A stretch of DNA of 64,000 bases from Cotesia glomerata (lineage: Eukaryota; Arthropoda; Insecta; Hymenoptera; Braconidae): positions 1 to 64,000 of the forward strand of contig NC_058167.1 in the NCBI RefSeq assembly GCF_020080835.1, read 5' to 3'. Position numbers and translations under genes: made by a program. The first letter of the stretch is position 1. Every line of letters begins with the position of its first letter. The notes beneath the pieces were generated by a model, which was not told the origin of the DNA, did no database searches, and was given only the letters and a program-made list of their open reading frames with translations. Shown here piece by piece: positions 58,023-64,000 of the stretch.

Positions 58023-60866
58023 CGTGAACATATTGACTCTCCACAACGTGTTGTCTCAGCTGTAATTCCGAGTGTACCTAATTATTTAAAACTATGTCAC
58101 CTTAATGCTCAATCACTTGTGCCTCATGTTGATGAATTTCAAGAACAATTTAGATCTGATTTTTCGGATGTTATTGCTGTGTCTGAGACTTGGCTCAATG
58201 CGAATGTTGTTGATGCTCAGATTAATTTGCCAAGCTTTCGGTTACATAGAAATGACAGGAGGCTGCGTCATGGGGGTGGTGTTGCATTGTTTGTGAAGAA
58301 TACATTGTCTTCAAGGGTAGTGGCATGCTCATCGAACTTATCAGATTTTGAATTGGAATATATTGCTGTTGAATTACTGGCTGATAACAGCAGAAAGATA
58401 TTAGTTTGTGTTATTTACCGACCGCCGCGAGCGGCATTGTTTGATGCTTTTGAGCAAAACTTTGATCAGCTGCTGCCTTTTTACAACAACATTGTGATTA
58501 TTGGTGATTTAAATATTAACATGTTGACGGATTCTTATGAGTCCAAGTGTCTGAGGGACTTCTGCAGCATGCATGATTTGTATTTGGTTCCCTATGCTGC
58601 TACGCATCATACGGCGACATCGGACACGTGGATTGATCATTGCATTGTGAGTGACCAAGCAGCGGTTATTTCTTCAGCTCAGTCAGATGTGCCTTTTTTG
58701 TCAGGACATGATGTGATATCGGTGAATGTGAATTTTGCTATGACAAAGCAGCAGGCAAAGACAATTAAGTGTCGCAGTTGGAAGCTAATCACTCCGGAAG
58801 CCATTGAGGCCCAAGTGTTAGAAACTGAGCTACCGATGTTTGATCGTTATAAGACATTGGATGAGTCGGTTACTACTCTGAATGGTGGTATTTGTCGAGT
58901 TTTGGACTCAATTGCTCCTGAGCGTACAATCAAAGTTTCTAGGTTACCAGCTCCGTGGCTTAATGACGACATACGTGATCTCCAAAGCAGAAGGAATAAG
59001 TTGTATAGAATTTTCAAAAGAACTGGGTATGCGTATGCTGAGTTTTCCAATGTGTGTCGTCTAGTTAAACGAAGGATTTTGGCTGCCAAGAAGGATTATT
59101 TAAAATCGAGGCTAGAACTTCATGGAAGTCCGAAGGCAATTTGGAATGATTTCAGGCGGCTTGGGCTTCTCAAAACTAAGTCATCTGTAAATCCGTTAAA
59201 TCTTGATGTTGAAGGACTCAATGATTATTTTGTGTCAATTGGTGGCAGTTGTGTAAGCGATGATTTGCTGCTGGCGGCGTGCATATGTGGCGATGGTGAT
59301 CAGCAGTTTACTTTTGTTGAGATTACTATTAGTGATGTTGAAAAGAACTTAAAACGCATTAGCACAGGTGCGGTTGGGCCGGATGGGATTCCAATTGGGT
59401 ACTATAAGCTATTACTGCCATTTTGTTTGCAATCGATTGTGGACTTGCTCAATGCGTCATTGGTGTCATCAGAGTTTCCGAAGCAGTGGAAAGATACATT
59501 TGTTATTCCGATACCGAAGGCGAAATCGCCAGAGCATTTCAGTGACTACAGACCAATTTCCATTCTGTGTTCGTTATCAAAGGTGCTTGAGCGCTGTGTC
59601 TATGAACAATTAGTCTGCTATGTTACGGCTAATAACTTATTAGATCCTTGTCAAACTGGGTTTCGTGAGGGAATGAGTACGCAAACGGCATTGCTTCGAT
59701 TATGTGACGATATACGTGCTGGAATCGATGAGCGGTTAATTACTACTGCAGTGTTTTTTGACTTTACAAAAGCATTTGATAGTGTTGATCATTTGCTACT
59801 ACTGATGAAGCTACGAGAACTGAACCTTTCAGAGAGTGCACTAAGGTGGTTTCATTCGTATTTGACGTGCAGGCGTCAGGCGGTAAAAAATGAGGATAAT
59901 GTCTCGTCATGGAAAGAGCTGACTAGTGGAGTGCCTCAGGGGAGTGTGCTTGGACCGCTGCTGTATGCACTGTTTGTTTCGGAGCTTGGTTCTGTGATAG
60001 ACTGTAAGCATATATTTTATGCTGATGATCTAGTGATCTATGTTATTAGCAAAATGGAAGGAATTGGACAGGCAGTGGATGGGTTGAACGCTACGATTGT
60101 GAAAATTGAAGATTGGTGCCGTCACAATCGGCTCAAACTTAATGAGGCTAAGACAAAAGCTGCTATTTTCGGCAGTCGGCAACATGTTAGCAGTCCAATT
60201 TGTCAGAATGCACCTAGTGTGCTCGTAAATGGAGTGCCTGTTGTCTATGTCTCCACTGTCAAGTATCTTGGTGTTCTCTTAGACAGTACTTTGTCTTGGC
60301 ATGACCAAGTGGTATCTACTAGCCAACAAGCGATGAGTTGTCTTGCTCGATTGAAAATGAACAGTAAGGTGCTAAGTGCTTCAATGCGGAGAAGACTAGT
60401 TGCTGCTCTGATATTGCCTATATTTGATTATTGCAGTGCTGTATTTACAAATATTTCGGGGACTTTGCAACTTAGGCTCCAGCGGAAGTTCAATGCTTGC
60501 ATCAGATTCATATTTGGAGCTCGGCGGTTTGAGCACATAACACCTTACAGGAGGAGACTTGGATGGTTGACGCTCCGAAGTAGGCGTGAGTTTCTAATTT
60601 TGAGTCTGGTGTATAAAATGCTAAATATGCAGCATCATAAGTTGTTGCATTCGAATTTCAAAATATTGCTTGATGTCAGGAGTCGTGCTGAGCGTAGAAA
60701 TCAAGTTCTGCATCAGCCTGCCTGTAGGACTGTTGCCTATGAAAATTCATTCTTGTTGACTGCAGTGAGGGAATGGAATCAGTTACCGAGTGATCTTGTG
60801 GCCGTGAATTCTTCAGCTGAGTTTCAGACGTTGTGTTACAAATTAATTTTTGATAAAGGCATTTGA
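58023..60866 (+). CDS. LINE B ORF2: APE endonuclease and reverse transcriptase
   Basis: Opens directly after the ORF1 TAA in the same frame, 947 codons, with no ATG before the endonuclease. Motifs in order: LNAQSL, SETWLN, YRPP, GDLNIN, TWIDHC and LSGHDVIS. In the last, Gly (codon 58704-58706) replaces the Asp seen in LINE A (ADHD) and in the usual SDH motif, so the endonuclease may be impaired. The reverse transcriptase has YRPISILCSLSK, FFDFTKAFDS, VPQGSVLGPL and YADD (60018-60029), then REWNQLP near the end. No RNase H. Open throughout, so a rather young copy. Confidence 0.87.
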   Translation, partial: REHIDSPQRVVSAVIPSVPNYLKLCHLNAQSLVPHVDEFQEQFRSDFSDVIAVSETWLNANVVDAQINLPSFRLHRNDRRLRHGGGVALFVKNTLSSRVVACSSNLSDFELEYIAVELLADNSRKILVCVIYRPPRAALFDAFEQNFDQLLPFYNNIVIIGDLNINMLTDSYESKCLRDFCSMHDLYLVPYAATHHTATSDTWIDHCIVSDQAAVISSAQSDVPFLSGHDVISVNVNFAMTKQQAKTIKCRSWKLITPEAIEAQVLETELPMFDRYKTLDESVTTLNGGICRVLDSIAPERTIKVSRLPAPWLNDDIRDLQSRRNKLYRIFKRTGYAYAEFSNVCRLVKRRILAAKKDYLKSRLELHGSPKAIWNDFRRLGLLKTKSSVNPLNLDVEGLNDYFVSIGGSCVSDDLLLAACICGDGDQQFTFVEITISDVEKNLKRISTGAVGPDGIPIGYYKLLLPFCLQSIVDLLNASLVSSEFPKQWKDTFVIPIPKAKSPEHFSDYRPISILCSLSKVLERCVYEQLVCYVTANNLLDPCQTGFREGMSTQTALLRLCDDIRAGIDERLITTAVFFDFTKAFDSVDHLLLLMKLRELNLSESALRWFHSYLTCRRQAVKNEDNVSSWKELTSGVPQGSVLGPLLYALFVSELGSVIDCKHIFYADDLVIYVISKMEGIGQAVDGLNATIVKIEDWCRHNRLKLNEAKTKAAIFGSRQHVSSPICQNAPSVLVNGVPVVYVSTVKYLGVLLDSTLSWHDQVVSTSQQAMSCLARLKMNSKVLSASMRRRLVAALILPIFDYCSAVFTNISGTLQLRLQRKFNACIRFIFGARRFEHITPYRRRLGWLTLRSRREFLILSLVYKMLNMQHHKLLHSNFKILLDVRSRAERRNQVLHQPACRTVAYENSFLLTAVREWNQLPSDLVAVNSSAEFQTLCYKLIFDKGI

Positions 60867-61136
60867 ACTAGAGAGTCAATAATAATAATAAGTGTTCATT
60901 TACTTATATGATTAAAATGTTATTCAAAATGGTTTCTAATTTTGTATTCAGATTACTATTTAATTTTGTATTCAAATTACTTTTTAATTTTGTATTCAAA
61001 TTACTTTATAATTTTGTATTCAAAGTACTTAATCACTATGTAATAATACTATTAAATATCTACGGCCTTTAGGGAACGTCAGTTCTAGGGCCGAATGTCT
61101 TCAATAAAATAAAAAAAAAATAAATAAATAAAAAAT
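60867..61136 (+). other. LINE B 3' UTR, terminal hairpin and tail
   Basis: Four near-copies of AATTTTGTATTCAAATTACT at about 60937-61030 precede a hairpin at 61063-61093: outer stem CGGCC/GGCCG and inner stem GAAC/GTTC with loop GTCA. An AATAAA-rich tail follows. The hairpin has the same layout as that of LINE A. Confidence 0.7.
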
Positions 61137-61229
61137 CCTTTCCTACCAATATCCTGTTACGTGAATGTGGAACGCTTCACGTAATAATTACCGTAACTCC
61201 TATTCTTTTCCGCTTCACAGCATTATTTA

Positions 61230-63617
61230 TATTTGTAAAAAGACCATGATAATTATGATCATGATAATGACAGTTATGATTATGACCATGACAATTATGA
61301 TCATAATAATTGTGAGAATGATAATTTTGATCATAAAAGTTGTGAAAATAGTTATGATGGCAAGAGCATGGACAAAGACAACGACTATGACGACGACGTT
61401 GATTATGATGACGATGATGATGATGATGATGGACCTAGTTTAAGTCAACAACAATATATGCCTGAAGTCTTAGTGAGAACGTTATTGACAATGGCAAAAA
61501 AACTTAAGCGCAATTTTAGTTACACAGATACTGCTGTGTAATAATATCAGTTATACTGATACGATTATGAAATTGCTTGATACTTGTAGTAACACGAAAT
61601 CGACGCATTCACCAAGATATTACTGGAAAAAAATTCCGTATAAATATTTGGATGTTTAACAATCCACTATTTTTGTAGGCGGTGCTTTTCTTATGTCGGC
61701 CCTCAACGGACTGTACCAAAAAAAAAAAAGATAAGTTACAATGTAATCACTGTAGGTTGAATTTTAACGTAAAAAATGTAGCTCAAGGGAATATATTTGT
61801 TTATTTATCACTGAAAGAGCAACTGGAGCATTTTTGCAAAAATCATCATGATTTAATAATAAATCATAATGATCGACCAAAATCAAGATATGATAAGTAT
61901 TAATTTTAGTCTTGACGGCGTTCCAATATTCAAAAGTTCAAATTGCTCCATTTATCCGCTGTTATGCTCCGTTAATGAATTATCACCTGCAAATCGAAGA
62001 AAAAATATTATGGTGGTTAGTTTATGGTTTGGAAGAGGAAAATTAAAATCCGTGAATGAATACCTTCGTCCGTTTGTTAAAGAATGTGAACAACTATATC
62101 AAAATGGATTCAGTTACACATATAACGGTACGGTTTTCACAAAGAAGTGTCGGGTGTTGAATTGTGTTTGCGACTCTGTGCAAAGACCTGTGATGAGAGG
62201 ATCAACACAATTCAATGGCGAATTCGGTTGTGGGATGTGTTTACATCCAAGTGAAACTGTTGAAAAAGGAAGAGGCCATGTGAGAGTTTATGCAGTTTTC
62301 GGGAATAACAGCCTATTTGGAGAAGGATTACGTAACCATGAAAGTACTTTGCAACACGCTGAAAACCATGAAAAAGGCATGAAACTTAAATCATTATTGT
62401 GTGGCATCCCTAATTTTGATCTTATCAAGAATCTAGATGTTGATTGGATGCACTGTGTTGGCTTAGGAGTTTGCAGATAGTTTGGCGATCTATGGTTCAG
62501 CTCAGTAAACAAGGATGAAAAATTTTACTGCGGAAATTTATTGAAGAAAGTCGACAAAATTCTAACATCTTACAAACCATCACTCGAAATTTCAAGAACT
62601 CCGAGAAAAATGTCTGATCGAGTACACTGGAAAGCACATGAGTGGGTAGTGTGGCTTTTGTTCTACAGTTTACCGACTTTGAAACTTGTATTTCCAAGAG
62701 ATTTGATAGAGCACTGGAGCTTATTGGTTGAAACTGTAACAATCATGAACAAATGTTCTATATTGCCGTCAGAAATTCATAGAGCTGAACAACTACTTGT
62801 TATGTTCGTCAAAGAAACAGAGGTACTGTATAAAAAAAGTAGCATGACTTTTAATGTGCATTTACTGTTACATTTAGCCGAAGGTGTTAGAAATTGGGGA
62901 CCTTTATATACGCATAGTGCATTTATCTACGAAGATTTCAATCAAATATTGAAAGAATATGTACAAAGCGTTAACAGAGTTGCTCTGCAAGTCTGTGATA
63001 CAGTTAGAATGAAAATTGCAGTTGCGAATTCAGAAGATGAGTGCGCTGATTTTCTAACAGAATCACAAAAAAAATTTCTACATAAATTATTTGATAGAAA
63101 CGTAAAACACAAAAAATCACAAAAGTTAAATGAATTTGTTGAGATGATCGGTAATTCATGCCACAAGTTGAAAAAACGAAGATATATTTTAGAATTATAC
63201 TCGATTGACAAGAAAATTAGAAAAAATGATCAGATCAAAATTTACACTCGAGCAAGAATTGATAAACAAATCATTTACAGCAAAAAGTATTCTCAAAAAA
63301 GAGTCACAAAACAAAAAAACTATAGAGTGCTACTAAAAAATGAAGAAATATTTGAAGTGGAAGTATTTGTTACAGTCAAAAAAGAAAAAACTGAAGATAT
63401 TCAAGGATACGTGATTGGAAGGTACTTTGACAGAAAAAGAGGAAGCTTAATATCTGGGAGAAGTTTAGATAATTTAATACGATTAAAAAGAACACGAGGA
63501 TCTTTGAGAGCCGTACAAATAACTCAAATAAAAGAAAGGATCACTCTTTTAGATAATAAGCTATTGGATTATTACGTTGCTTGTATACACCTAAGTCACT
63601 GTGAATTATTAACTTAA
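61230..63617 (+). pseudogene. EnSpm/CACTA-like transposase, copy 1, one premature stop
   Basis: An Asp/Asn/His-rich start (about 61245-61435) is followed by a short conserved helix. After a likely intron ending TTTTTGTAG at 61679 comes a zinc-binding block (LQCNHCRLNF). A frameshift near 61880 leads into the core frame at 61869: FSLDGVPIFKSS, NEYLRPFVKE, CDSVQRPVMRGSTQFNGEFG, CGMCLHP, LDVDWMHCVG. TAG at 62478-62480 interrupts it; the same frame continues to 63617 with MSDRVHWKAHEWVVWLLFYS and HLLLHLAEGVRNWGP, a block of the DUF4218 type. Order and motifs match Transposase_21 plus DUF4218 of EnSpm/CACTA elements. CACTA ends were not found. Copy 2 lies at 31976-32630. Confidence 0.75.
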
Positions 63618-63639
63618 ACTCTGTAAAAAAATGATATAT

Positions 63640-63731
<92 letters not shown>
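63640..63731. repeat. TA microsatellite
   Basis: About 45 TA units, 30 bp after the transposase stop. Confidence 0.95.
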
Positions 63732-64000
63732 GTGTGTGTAACAAATTTATAAAGAAATATATTTTTTCTTTACAGTATATTTCAAGCTGATTAACCCTTT
63801 TCTGTTTAAGGTCGAAAGTCACCCAAAATGAATCTTTCGATGAAATTCGCTTTCTTTAATTGTTTTTTTTTAACTTAGTCTGCAATTGACTTTTTTCAAT
63901 CCTTTCAAGACCCAAATTACTTAAGAAAAATTCGACAATTACCTCTGCCATCTTGGATGTTCTTTCTCGGCACGCAGTGCAATTGATTTACTTAACGGCT
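63732..64000. other. Window end, no gene recognised
   Basis: No coding or repeat signal was recognised. Confidence 0.4.

Noticed and set aside
61165..61443. Met/Ile-rich frame
   Set aside because: It is an out-of-frame reading of the Asp/Asn/His-rich start of the EnSpm-like transposase.

Overview
The window looks like a piece of an insect nuclear genome, very AT-rich, with short introns bounded by GT and AG and gene families common in insects (EXOSC9, BEN domain, DUF4806). Repeat content and these families suggest a hymenopteran, possibly a parasitoid wasp; that is an inference, not shown. There are two 100-base N gaps (28290-28389 and 37217-37316). No intact housekeeping gene was found. Nearly everything recognisable is a transposable element, a relic of one, or a decayed host gene copy.

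Layout. 2.0-6.0 kb: a broken MULE-like transposase followed by an almost intact two-exon reading frame with a ubiquitin-protease-like (C19) domain. 7.6-9.8 kb: two terminal-inverted-repeat (TIR) repeats. 10.4-11.9 kb (minus): three exons of a decayed EXOSC9 (RRP45) copy. 12.7-13.0 kb: two foldback repeats. 15.2-22.7 kb: one long terminal repeat (LTR) split by later insertions: a repeat with about twelve 140-bp units, itself hit by a GATC-rich TIR element, then a 1-kb solo LTR, then a small TA-flanked MITE. 22.7-23.5 kb: a DUF4806 gene fragment. 25.6-28.3 kb: a long foldback and a further minus-strand LTR of the same family. 28.4-32.0 kb: LINE A. 32.0-33.2 kb: a second, truncated EnSpm/CACTA-like transposase piece joined to a repeat. 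33.6-34.6 kb: about 326 CAA units. 34.6-37.1 kb: a third LINE, deleted internally and interrupted by a MITE with an 8-bp target duplication. 37.3-43.8 kb: repeats, a MITE, an LTR with an initiator-Met primer site, and N-terminal exons of a Mutator/Kolobok-like transposase. 44.0-47.2 kb (minus): a multi-exon BEN-domain gene copy with frameshifts. 49.0-50.4 kb: a TTAA-flanked Kolobok-like element. 50.6-55.9 kb: a large transposon with about 600-bp TIRs, a minus-strand multi-exon gene, and a 1969-bp solo LTR inside its right arm. 56.4-61.1 kb: LINE B, nearly complete. 61.2-63.6 kb: an EnSpm/CACTA-like transposase with one premature stop.

How the parts relate. LINE A and LINE B are cousins: in each, ORF1 ends in a single TAA and ORF2 follows in the same frame without an ATG before its endonuclease domain, and both end in a hairpin of the same shape but different sequence. 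The LTR copies share arrays of small palindromes whose stems change in a compensated way. The 0.95-kb MITE at 35.2 kb is a probable internal-deletion relative of the 50.6-55.9 kb transposon. Three TIR or MITE-like repeats carry tRNA-like segments. All calls come from reading the sequence; no database search was run.
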